NCBI GenBank assembly: GCA_022447625.1
Contig: JAKVAX010000008.1
Location: 1 to 64,000 of the forward strand
From: Flavobacteriales bacterium
GTDB taxonomy: Bacteria > Bacteroidota > Bacteroidia > Flavobacteriales_D > Sanyastnellaceae
Length of the DNA stretch: 64,000 nt
Reading direction: 5' to 3'
The position numbers and the translations under genes are program-made. Every line of letters begins with the position of its first letter. Position 1 is the first letter of the stretch. Of this stretch, positions 18,400 to 25,202 are shown piece after piece. The notes beneath the pieces are model-generated. The model worked only from the letters and a program-made list of their open reading frames with translations, did no database searches and was not told the DNA's origin.

Positions 18400-19334
18400 G
18401 ATTTCAGGATTGGATCAACAACCTCTGAGTACTTTGTAGCGTCGTCTGGAAAGACAGTGACGATGGTGCCTTCTTCAATCTTCTCCGCCAAGAGAATGGC
18501 GCCGAGGAGGTTCGCTGCCGAACTAGGAGAGAGGAACAGACTTTCATAACGAGCAGCATCTTTCAAGACTTCGTAGGCACCTAGCGTGTCCACACCTTGG
18601 ATGTCGTCTGCGAGTTGATCGTCATAAATACCCGGCACCTTCGCCGTCTCCAGGTGTTTCCAGCCTTCCAGACCGTGCAGGGCGGTTTCCGGCTGCAATC
18701 CGATAACTTGAATTGATGGATCGTATTCCTTCAGTTTGCGCGAAGTACCAGTGAATGTTCCCGTGGTTCCTAGTCCAGCAACAAAATGCGTGATTTGACC
18801 TCCGGTTTGGCGAATGATCTCTTCCGCCGTTGAGTTGTAATGGGCTTTCCAGTTATTATCGTTGTTGTATTGATCAGCGTAGAAGTACTTGTCTGGTTCC
18901 GCGCTAGCGAGAGCCAACGCTTCACGTTGAGAACCATCAGTAGATTCAAATGGAGAAGTGAAAATGAGGTTCACACCGAGTGCCTGGAGAATATTCTTGC
19001 GCTCTTTGGTCACATTGCCAGGAACCGCGAGTGTAAGCGGGATTCCGGCAACTGAAGCAAATACAGCGTAAGCGATTCCTGTGTTGCCACTTGTAGCATC
19101 AAGCAGGTGTTTTCCTTCGTTGAGTTTTCCTGATTCGATGGCCTCTTTCATAATGTTATACGCCGGACGCGCCTTCACGCTTCCTCCCATTTGTTGCCAT
19201 TCGAGCTTAGCATAGATCTTCACTTTTGGATTCGGACTAAGCTTCGTGATTGGATAGAGCGGCGTGTTCCCAACGTAGTGTTGCAATTCGTGGAAACGTT
19301 CCACCGATCGAGAAGTAGGTATCATTGTGTGCAT
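18396..19334 (-). CDS. cysM: CysM-type cysteine synthase (PLP-dependent)
   Basis: A 312-residue fold-type II PLP enzyme. The Schiff-base lysine is K54 in GGSVKARPAY, the substrate loop is TSGNTG (81-86), and THFVAGLGTTGT matches the phosphate-binding region of mycobacterial CysM. It would join an aminoacrylate from O-acetyl- or O-phosphoserine to sulfur carried by thiocarboxylated CysO. At the place of Arg220, the O-phosphoserine determinant of M. tuberculosis CysM, my hand alignment shows Trp or Lys, so the acceptor is unresolved. A second Met at residue 4 is an alternative start. It follows the peroxiredoxin gene by 47 bp. Confidence 0.9.
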   Translation of the reverse strand: MHTMIPTSRSVERFHELQHYVGNTPLYPITKLSPNPKVKIYAKLEWQQMGGSVKARPAYNIMKEAIESGKLNEGKHLLDATSGNTGIAYAVFASVAGIPLTLAVPGNVTKERKNILQALGVNLIFTSPFESTDGSQREALALASAEPDKYFYADQYNNDNNWKAHYNSTAEEIIRQTGGQITHFVAGLGTTGTFTGTSRKLKEYDPSIQVIGLQPETALHGLEGWKHLETAKVPGIYDDQLADDIQGVDTLGAYEVLKDAARYESLFLSPSSAANLLGAILLAEKIEEGTIVTVFPDDATKYSEVVDPILKS

Positions 19335-19381
19335 GGTTCAAGTGTTGGTGTCTAGGTCATGAATGTGAACTAGACGTGTAA

Positions 19382-20041
19382 TCAATTCAGGTCTTTTTTC
19401 AATAGATAGAAATCTGTTCGTTCGTAGTCTTTGTTGTCATGAACGCCCACTTCAGCGAGTGTTTTTGGTGGTGGGACGACTACTTTTTCGCCTTCAACCC
19501 AATTCACAGGAAGTGCCACTTTGAATTCATCTGCCGTTTGCAAGGCAGTGAGTACTCGTTTCACTTCGTCTATGTTTCGTCCTACGTTCAGCGGGTAGTA
19601 AATAATAGCACGAATCGTCTGTTTCGGATCAATGATGAAAACCGCACGTACCGCAGCAGTGGCACTTTCTCCAGGATGAAGAAGTCCATATTTCTGTGCT
19701 ACAGACTGGTCGAGATCTGCGATAATGGGGAAGTCAAGAAGTACCCCAGAATTCTGCTTTACATTTTGTACCCAAGCCAAATGTGCATGCACACTGTCAA
19801 TGCTCACTCCAATGAGTTTTGTATTCTTCTGGTCGAAGTATGATTTATTCTTTGCAAACTCTACCAATTCGGTAGTACAAACAGGAGTGAAATCAGCGGG
19901 ATGCGCGAAGAAGATTACCCAGCTGTCTTTGTTGTATTCTGAAAATTGGAGATCACCGTGAGTTGTTGGTGAGTTGAAATCTGGTGCTTGATCCCCGATG
20001 CGAGGAATTCCGTTAATCTGATTGAGTCTGTTTTGAGACAT
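19382..20041 (-). CDS. Peroxiredoxin, Prx6/1-Cys-type family
   Basis: A 219-residue AhpC/TSA-fold peroxidase when started at ATG 20041 (MSQNRLNQ). The longer frame to 20083 runs into the attenuator U tract and is rejected. The peroxidatic Cys55 lies in PADFTPVCTTE. The long C-terminal arm (about 160-219) and PVNWVEGEKVVVPPP are typical of Prx6-like enzymes. It reduces hydrogen or alkyl peroxides using thiols. It is the first structural gene behind two poly-Cys attenuators, so its expression should rise when cysteine is short. Its place in a cysteine operon suggests a role in thiol or persulfide protection. Confidence 0.9.
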   Translation of the reverse strand: MSQNRLNQINGIPRIGDQAPDFNSPTTHGDLQFSEYNKDSWVIFFAHPADFTPVCTTELVEFAKNKSYFDQKNTKLIGVSIDSVHAHLAWVQNVKQNSGVLLDFPIIADLDQSVAQKYGLLHPGESATAAVRAVFIIDPKQTIRAIIYYPLNVGRNIDEVKRVLTALQTADEFKVALPVNWVEGEKVVVPPPKTLAEVGVHDNKDYERTDFYLLKKDLN

Positions 20042-20081
20042 GATGTATGTATTTTGAGTCTGTTTTTTCAAAAATTGACAC

Positions 20082-20114
20082 AAAAAGAAAGGGCCCTTCT
20101 TGTGAAAGGGCCCT
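20082..20114 (-). terminator. Attenuator 2: terminator between the Cys5 leader ORF and the peroxiredoxin gene
   Basis: On the minus strand, AGGGCCCTT and AAGGGCCCT arms (20106-20114 and 20090-20098) form a 9-bp stem followed by TTTCTTTTTG. It lies 25 nt after the stop of the second leader ORF and 40 nt before the peroxiredoxin start. GAAAGGG (plus-strand 20104-20110), part of the first arm, can pair instead with GGAAGGG at leader codons 26-28 (plus-strand 20154-20160), a possible antiterminator. Confidence 0.75.
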
Positions 20115-20139
20115 GAATCTTTTCGTCTGTGATCGGTTG

Positions 20140-20235
20140 TTATCCGAGCATACCCCTTCCGTTCCGCTTTTCAGCAGAGCAACAACAACAGCATGTTGTG
20201 CTAGAAAGGACTCCGATGTTATTTACTCCCGACAT
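20140..20235 (-). CDS. Leader peptide 2 with five consecutive cysteine codons
   Basis: A 31-codon ORF, too short for routine gene calling: ATG at 20235, stop TAA at 20140-20142. Residues 15-19 are Cys-Cys-Cys-Cys-Cys (TGC TGT TGT TGT TGC at 20179-20193), preceded by SSTT and followed by SAEKRNGRG. An intrinsic terminator begins 25 nt after its stop. This is the architecture of a his/leu/trp-type attenuator: ribosomes short of Cys-tRNA would stall in the run and favour an alternative RNA fold, allowing read-through into the peroxiredoxin-cysM-mec-cysO-moeZ operon. The Cys codon run can also pair with AACAAC just past the stop codon. Confidence 0.8.
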   Translation of the reverse strand: MSGVNNIGVLSSTTCCCCCSAEKRNGRGMLG

Positions 20236-20262
20236 TTTAACCAAGTATTAAACCAATAAACC

Positions 20263-20295
20263 AAAAAAAAGCCCCTCCGGTGGTCGGAGGGGCTT
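20263..20295 (-). terminator. Attenuator 1: terminator between the Cys3 and Cys5 leader ORFs
   Basis: On the minus strand, AAGCCCCTCCG and CGGAGGGGCTT arms (20285-20295 and 20269-20279) form an 11-bp stem followed by eight T, 27 nt after the stop of leader 1. A competing antiterminator is visible: plus-strand 20321-20332 (spanning the leader stop codon) can pair with 20282-20291 (5' arm plus loop) through 10 base pairs with two single-U bulges. Confidence 0.8.
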
Positions 20296-20322
20296 CAAAT
20301 ATTGTGACATATACACTGTTCC

Positions 20323-20382
20323 CTACCGAACCTTTTGGAGGCTAGTAAAACAACAACATGTAAATGTGAAATTCGTGTTCAT
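20323..20382 (-). CDS. Leader peptide 1 with three consecutive cysteine codons
   Basis: A 19-codon ORF, ATG at 20382 and stop TAG at 20323-20325, reading MNTNFTFTCCCFTSLQKVR. Cys codons 9-11 are TGT TGT TGT (20350-20358). A perfect -7 box TATCTTTG ends 7 nt before the ATG, so the RNA may be almost leaderless. A strong intrinsic terminator follows 27 nt after the stop, and a mutually exclusive antiterminator overlaps the stop codon. It is the upstream member of a tandem pair, with leader 2 starting 27 nt beyond the first terminator. Confidence 0.8.
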   Translation of the reverse strand: MNTNFTFTCCCFTSLQKVR

Positions 20383-20389
20383 TCTGATA

Positions 20390-20397
20390 CAAAGATA
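20390..20397 (-). promoter_or_regulatory. Promoter -7 box of the attenuated cysteine operon
   Basis: TATCTTTG on the minus strand is a perfect TAnnTTTG box. It lies 7 nt before the ATG of leader 1, which would place the transcript start within a few bases of the initiation codon. The -33 region is weak (no TTG at the usual distance). Confidence 0.55.
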
Positions 20398-20454
20398 GGG
20401 CGCTTTCTTTAAAGTTCTGCATGCATCCTCGAAAAAAACCTGAGGAGTCCGTTC

Positions 20455-20661
20455 TTATCGAGTGAAAAAACGGTGTGTAACTGCCTCATTGTCAGCGATA
20501 ATGCGAGCGATCAAAATTTTTGAGTTCCAAGCGCTAGTTTCGAGGGTAATGTTGCTTCCGTAATCTTGATTGAGCAGTTTTCCATCACTTGAAAAGAGAT
20601 AGAGATGCATGTTTTTTCTTTCTTGATGTTGGAATTGGATGCTTCCGATTTGTTCTTTCAT
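20455..20661 (-). CDS. Orphan T9SS sorting-domain-like small protein
   Basis: A 68-residue ORF that looks like little more than a type IX secretion C-terminal sorting domain. The pattern LYLFSSDGKLLNQDYG, then TLETSAWNSKILIARII and a short basic tail VTHRFFTR resembles the usual domain form (strand, DGK turn, strand, final basic strand). It has no signal peptide or cargo. It begins 35 bp after rodA in the same direction. It could be the remnant of a secreted protein whose body was lost, or a small intracellular protein that only resembles the domain. A near copy of the iterated palindrome (20660-20674) covers its start codon. Confidence 0.45.
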   Translation of the reverse strand: MKEQIGSIQFQHQERKNMHLYLFSSDGKLLNQDYGSNITLETSAWNSKILIARIIADNEAVTHRFFTR

Positions 20662-20696
20662 CGCTATCGCGGAATGGGGTGAACCTCAAATGCGTC

Positions 20697-22022
20697 TTAA
20701 CGAAATACGCTGAATCTTTCGCCGTCCAAACGCAGCATGATCATGAGAAGAATCGTGAAGCCCATTAGAGAAGATCCTCCGTAACTGAAGAAGGGGAGGG
20801 GGATTCCGATCACCGGGGCGATACCCAGTACCATCCCCACGTTGATCAACAAGTGCATGAATAATATACTGGCCACCGAGTATCCGTAGACCCTTGAGAA
20901 CTGGGATCGTTGTCGTTCAGCGAGGTGAATAACACGCAAGATCAGGGCGATAAACAAGGCAACCACAAACATGCTCCCAAAGAAGCCCCACTCTTCACCA
21001 ATCGTACAAAAGATGAAGTCGGTATGTTGCTCTGGAACGAACTTGTAGCGCGTCATCGGGCCGTTCAAATAACCTTTTCCGGTCCAACCTCCAGACCCAA
21101 TGGCCGCCTTCGCATGGCGAATGTTATAGTCGGCATCTGGGTTTTCGTTCATCCCGAAGAGCACGTAAATACGCTCCCGTTGGTGTGGCTGTAAGATTTC
21201 TTCAATTCCGAAATTGACGGCGAATGAAAATGCCAAAGCACCCGCCAAACTGAGGGCGACAATGCGGTAATTCTTTCTGCGGTAACGCGGTAAGGTGAAG
21301 CTTCGAACCCCGAAGAATATCAAGGCACCAAGTATCACCAAGACGAAGAGCATGACATAGATTCCACTCTGTTCACCAAAGCCCGGATATTCCACGGTAG
21401 TGGCTCCAGAAAGAATGGCGACAATAGCCAAAATGATGGCGCCAAAGCCTACGATCAGGATGTTACCGGAGAGTCCTTCTCGATACAATGCAAAGACCAA
21501 ACCTGCGAAGACCAATACTGTTCCAGCATCAGGTTGCAAAAGAATTAATCCCGCCGGAATACCAATCACCAAGGCGGCTTGAATACGTGTTGAAAGGGCT
21601 TTAAATCGTGGCCCTGTTTGGGCAATGAACCACGCGAGCATCAAGGCCGTGGTAGTCTTCGCAAACTCGGAGGGCTGTATACCAAATGATCCCACGCCAA
21701 ACCAGGATCGGGCTCCTCCGACTTTCTTACCGATAATCAGGACGAGAATTAACAATACCAAGACGGAGACATAGCTTATGACGGAGAACCGTATGAAGAA
21801 TTCACCTTCGGTATTCAGCAAGACCAAGGCAATGAAGGTGCAGATTCCCATCCAAATCAGTTGCTTTCCGTGGTCTGCTTTGAAGTCGAAAATGGCTTGG
21901 TGATCTGGGTCGAAATTGGCACTGTAAATAGCCGTCCAGCCAATTAGAACCAATAGGAAGTATAATCCCAAGGTGACCCAATCAAGGTTCTTGCGTATTT
22001 CTTGTCGCCGTGTTGCACTCAT
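20697..22022 (-). CDS. rodA: Rod-shape peptidoglycan polymerase RodA
   Basis: A 441-residue SEDS-family protein with about ten TM helices. It polymerises lipid II into glycan strands for cell elongation together with PBP2. Recognisable stretches are FGIQPSEFAKT, LLQPDAGTVLVF, IRHAKAAIGSGGWTGKG, PEQHTDFIFCTIGEEWGF and the C-terminal PLPFFSYGGSSL. The family usually has about 370-420 residues; a somewhat longer central loop (about 215-275) accounts for the extra length. The start overlaps the mrdA stop by 4 bp, which implies coupled translation with its partner transpeptidase. Confidence 0.95.
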   Translation of the reverse strand: MSATRRQEIRKNLDWVTLGLYFLLVLIGWTAIYSANFDPDHQAIFDFKADHGKQLIWMGICTFIALVLLNTEGEFFIRFSVISYVSVLVLLILVLIIGKKVGGARSWFGVGSFGIQPSEFAKTTTALMLAWFIAQTGPRFKALSTRIQAALVIGIPAGLILLQPDAGTVLVFAGLVFALYREGLSGNILIVGFGAIILAIVAILSGATTVEYPGFGEQSGIYVMLFVLVILGALIFFGVRSFTLPRYRRKNYRIVALSLAGALAFSFAVNFGIEEILQPHQRERIYVLFGMNENPDADYNIRHAKAAIGSGGWTGKGYLNGPMTRYKFVPEQHTDFIFCTIGEEWGFFGSMFVVALFIALILRVIHLAERQRSQFSRVYGYSVASILFMHLLINVGMVLGIAPVIGIPLPFFSYGGSSLMGFTILLMIMLRLDGERFSVFR

Positions 22023-23824
22023 GGTCCCAAGAATTCTGCATCAAGAATACGCTGCTCTTTCGCAGGGTTCGCAATGGAGTCGTTCAAATACTGTTCGATG
22101 AGAAGGCTCGCAATTGGTGCGGCCCATGTTCCTCCGAATCCACTCCATTCCACATAAACACTCACCGCGATTTGAGGGTCGTCTTTCGGAGCGAAGGCGA
22201 TGAAAACCGAGTGATCAGGCAAAGGGTCATTCTGAACTGTTCCTGTCTTACCACAAACTTCAATGCCTTCAATGCGGGCACGTCGGGCAGTACCTCCCGG
22301 GGTGTCAACCACCTTTTGCATGGCGTTCACGACTGTCTCAAAGTGTTGCTCATCAACCCCTGTTGAAACGGGTTCAAGGAACTGCTCTGGCTTGCCATCT
22401 GTACCAACACTTTTGATCACGTGAGGAGGATAGTAGTATCCGCGGTTCGCGATAATAGCAGACAGGTTGGCCATTTGCAGCGGGTTGATCAGCAACTCGC
22501 CCTCACCAATACTGATGGAGTAAATCGTACTGTAGGCCCACGAAAGCTCACCGTAGATATTGTCGTAGTATGATGACCCGGGAACATTTCCTTTGAGGAT
22601 GCGAGGGATATCAGAGTTTAAATCGGTTCCGAATCCAAACCGGTGAATCTTCTCTTTCCAGGCGTTCAATCCAATCTGTGCATCCTTGAAACGACTATCT
22701 TCTTCTCCTTGCTCTACCATGCGCTTCATCACCTGATGGAAATAAGGGTTACACGAGTGCATAATGGCTCCTTCCAAGTCGTCATAACTGTGTGCCCCGT
22801 GACAACCGATGATACCGCGATTACAAGTAATGCGAGTGGCTGGTGTAATCTTCCCGTCTTGCAAGGCGATGAGGCTTTGAACCATCTTAAAGATCGAACC
22901 TGGACGGTATTGTCCTTGAATAGCTCGGGTGTAGAGAGGCTTTAAACTATCGCCTTGAAGTTGGGCGTAGTTGGTGCCTCGCTGGCTTCCAACAAGCAGG
23001 TTTGGGTCCCATCCAGGGGCACTCACCAAAGCTAGGATTTCACCTGTTTTTGGTTCAATGGCAACCACACTACCCAGCTTGTTCTGCATGAGCTTTTCAG
23101 CATAGGCTTGAAGGTCTGCTTCAAGAGTGATAGTCAAGTCTTTTCCTTGAACGGCAGCGGTATCGAGTCGGCCACCATCAAAGCTTTCTTGCACGTTATT
23201 CCGCACATCTACTAGCACGTATTTCGCGCCTTTTCGTCCGCGTAGTTCTTCTTCGTAAGTGCGCTCAATTCCTCCTTTGCCGATGTAATCGCCAGGCATG
23301 TAGTAGGAATTGCGTTCAATGTCTTTTGGTCCGGCTTCGGCAAAATCACCAAGCACGTGGGCACCAATGCCACGGGTGTAATTTCGAACCGTACGTGTTT
23401 GTCCGTAGAAGCCGGGATACTTATGCAGCTGCTCTGCGATGCGGGCGAAATCTTCGGGATCAATCTGTTTCTTGATGACCGATGCTTTATATCGGGAATA
23501 GCGCTTGGCTTTGTTGAAGGATTCTTCGAAATCTTCCACATCCATTTTGATCAAGTCGCAAAATGCAACCGTGTCAAATGGAGCCACTTTTCGCGGTGTG
23601 GCCATGAGGTCATAAATCGCGCGATTGGCTACGAGGAGTTCACCATTTCGGTCATAGATCAATCCACGACTAGGGTAGATCTTCACCTTCTCTTCTGTGA
23701 GCTCAGCGGCTTTGGCTCTCCAGTCGTCAGTGGCTACCTGAAGTGAAAATAGACGTGCAATAAAGATCACACCGAACAGGAGAAAAATCCCTGTGATGAT
23801 ATAGCGTCGATTCCCTAGGTTCAT
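22019..23824 (-). CDS. mrdA: Penicillin-binding protein 2
   Basis: A 601-residue class B PBP, the transpeptidase of the elongation machinery. An N-terminal TM helix (about 10-28) precedes the dimerisation/pedestal domain with PSRGLIYDRNGELLVAN. The catalytic SxxK is S310-I-F-K313 in YRPGSIFKM, and KTG is in VCGKTGTVQND near 518. It cross-links new peptidoglycan in the periplasm and partners RodA, whose gene overlaps it by 4 bp. It also overlaps mreD by 4 bp. The length is typical. Confidence 0.95.
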   Translation of the reverse strand: MNLGNRRYIITGIFLLFGVIFIARLFSLQVATDDWRAKAAELTEEKVKIYPSRGLIYDRNGELLVANRAIYDLMATPRKVAPFDTVAFCDLIKMDVEDFEESFNKAKRYSRYKASVIKKQIDPEDFARIAEQLHKYPGFYGQTRTVRNYTRGIGAHVLGDFAEAGPKDIERNSYYMPGDYIGKGGIERTYEEELRGRKGAKYVLVDVRNNVQESFDGGRLDTAAVQGKDLTITLEADLQAYAEKLMQNKLGSVVAIEPKTGEILALVSAPGWDPNLLVGSQRGTNYAQLQGDSLKPLYTRAIQGQYRPGSIFKMVQSLIALQDGKITPATRITCNRGIIGCHGAHSYDDLEGAIMHSCNPYFHQVMKRMVEQGEEDSRFKDAQIGLNAWKEKIHRFGFGTDLNSDIPRILKGNVPGSSYYDNIYGELSWAYSTIYSISIGEGELLINPLQMANLSAIIANRGYYYPPHVIKSVGTDGKPEQFLEPVSTGVDEQHFETVVNAMQKVVDTPGGTARRARIEGIEVCGKTGTVQNDPLPDHSVFIAFAPKDDPQIAVSVYVEWSGFGGTWAAPIASLLIEQYLNDSIANPAKEQRILDAEFLGP

Positions 23825-24348
23825 TGATTTCGTCTGTCTGTAGGAGAGTAAATGAGGTACTGACCAATGGTCAATAAGAGCAACGTCGCCAAGGTGCTCA
23901 GTAGTACTTTTCCAAGGGTGCTAAAGAACGGCGTAAAGCGGAAGAGCTCGATGAAGAAGAGCCACAAATGGTGGATCAAGGTCAGAATACCTGCATAGGT
24001 AACATACCACGCCAATCCCATGTCTTGAATGGTCGGTCGTTGTCCGGCTTCATACCCTTCACGCGGTGACAAAGCACGTTGCACCAATGGCTGCATAAAT
24101 GCGAGCACCAAACTCGCTGAAATATGTAGGCCCAATGTATTCGTGAACATGTCAACCAATGCGCCCGTGGCGAAAGCAATCACCAACAAAAGTGAGCGCG
24201 GCGTATTGATAGGCAACATCAAGATTCCGAAGATGTAAATGAAGGGCAGCATGGTGCCATTCCAAAGATCGATGCGGTTCACCACCAACCCTTGAATCAA
24301 GACGAGGAAAAGGATCCTCAGGGTATTTCTAACGATCAATGCGATCAT
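23821..24348 (-). CDS. mreD: Rod-shape-determining membrane protein MreD
   Basis: A 175-residue hydrophobic protein with about five TM helices, the usual size for MreD. Its identity rests mainly on position between mreC and mrdA and on the motif PFIYIFGILMLPINTPRSLLL, followed by GALVDMFTNTLGLH, which resembles the conserved MreD glycine-aspartate region. It helps link the cytoplasmic MreB filaments with periplasmic MreC. It overlaps both neighbours by 4 bp. Confidence 0.85.
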   Translation of the reverse strand: MIALIVRNTLRILFLVLIQGLVVNRIDLWNGTMLPFIYIFGILMLPINTPRSLLLVIAFATGALVDMFTNTLGLHISASLVLAFMQPLVQRALSPREGYEAGQRPTIQDMGLAWYVTYAGILTLIHHLWLFFIELFRFTPFFSTLGKVLLSTLATLLLLTIGQYLIYSPTDRRNQ

Positions 24349-25184
24349 TGTTCTTCGTCTTGTTGACTGCGCAGTTCAAGTTCGCGCTGTTCTTCATTCA
24401 AGAAATCTTGGATCACTTGCACATAGCTCAACTCGTGGAAGGCGGTGGTCAGGCGAATATCGATTTCGTAAAAATCTTCTCCTTCTGGAATCTTGTAATT
24501 CTCAATCACTCCAACGTTCATCCCTTCCGGAAAGTAAGATGAGTATCCGCTAGTTACCACGGTGTCACCTCGAGAAGGGTTGGCGTAGCGCGGAACTTCA
24601 ATTACCCGTGCAAGAGTAGGGTCTTCTCCGGTCCAGATGACTCGACCGAAAGCTCCGCTTCTCTTGAGTTTGATTCCAAGTGCAAAGTTGTTGTTAATCA
24701 ACGGCATGATCGAGGCGAAATGCTCGCTCACATCTTTCACAATTCCCACCGCAGATTCCCCAAAGATCACTCCCATTTCCTTTCGGATACCTGAAGCGCT
24801 TCCTTTGTCAATAGTGATGTAATTGTTGACGCGGTTGATACTGTTATTCACTACCCGGGCAGGCATGAATGAGTAACGTCGCAAGTAGAGTGTGTCTTCG
24901 AAGATGTAAATCTGATCTCCCAATTTCTGGAAGGCATCTCCACTTTGATTGCGCAGATCGGCATTCTCTTTGGCGAGCTCTTCGTTGATTGACTGAAGGC
25001 GCAGGTACTCAGAGATAGCGGTGCGACGAGCGTACAGTTCTCCTGTGATGCGGTTCGCAGAATGTAGTGCGACTGCGCGCTGATAATTATTGTTTCGGAC
25101 AAGTAACGCGAAGGCGAGCACTTCCAGCCCAATGAAGATCAGGAATACATGATATCTGTAAATCAGCTGCCAAAAGATCCTCAT
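24345..25184 (-). CDS. mreC: Rod-shape-determining protein MreC
   Basis: A 279-residue bitopic protein. It has an N-terminal TM helix (about 10-28), a coiled coil around 55-90 (EYLRLQSINEELAKENADL), then the beta-rich periplasmic domain with NNYITIDKGSASGIRKEMGV and DTVVTSGYSSYFPEGMNVG, both typical of MreC. It scaffolds PBP2 and RodA. The C-terminal 30 residues are charged (Glu/Gln-rich). It begins 18 bp after mreB. Confidence 0.93.
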   Translation of the reverse strand: MRIFWQLIYRYHVFLIFIGLEVLAFALLVRNNNYQRAVALHSANRITGELYARRTAISEYLRLQSINEELAKENADLRNQSGDAFQKLGDQIYIFEDTLYLRRYSFMPARVVNNSINRVNNYITIDKGSASGIRKEMGVIFGESAVGIVKDVSEHFASIMPLINNNFALGIKLKRSGAFGRVIWTGEDPTLARVIEVPRYANPSRGDTVVTSGYSSYFPEGMNVGVIENYKIPEGEDFYEIDIRLTTAFHELSYVQVIQDFLNEEQRELELRSQQDEEQ

Positions 25185-25202
25185 TGATGGACTTCAGTCA
25201 AA

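Noticed and set aside
20047-20259. 70-codon plus-strand ORF across the cysteine attenuator region
   Set aside because: It is antisense to leader 2 and includes both arms of a terminator; the minus-strand reading explains the region far better.
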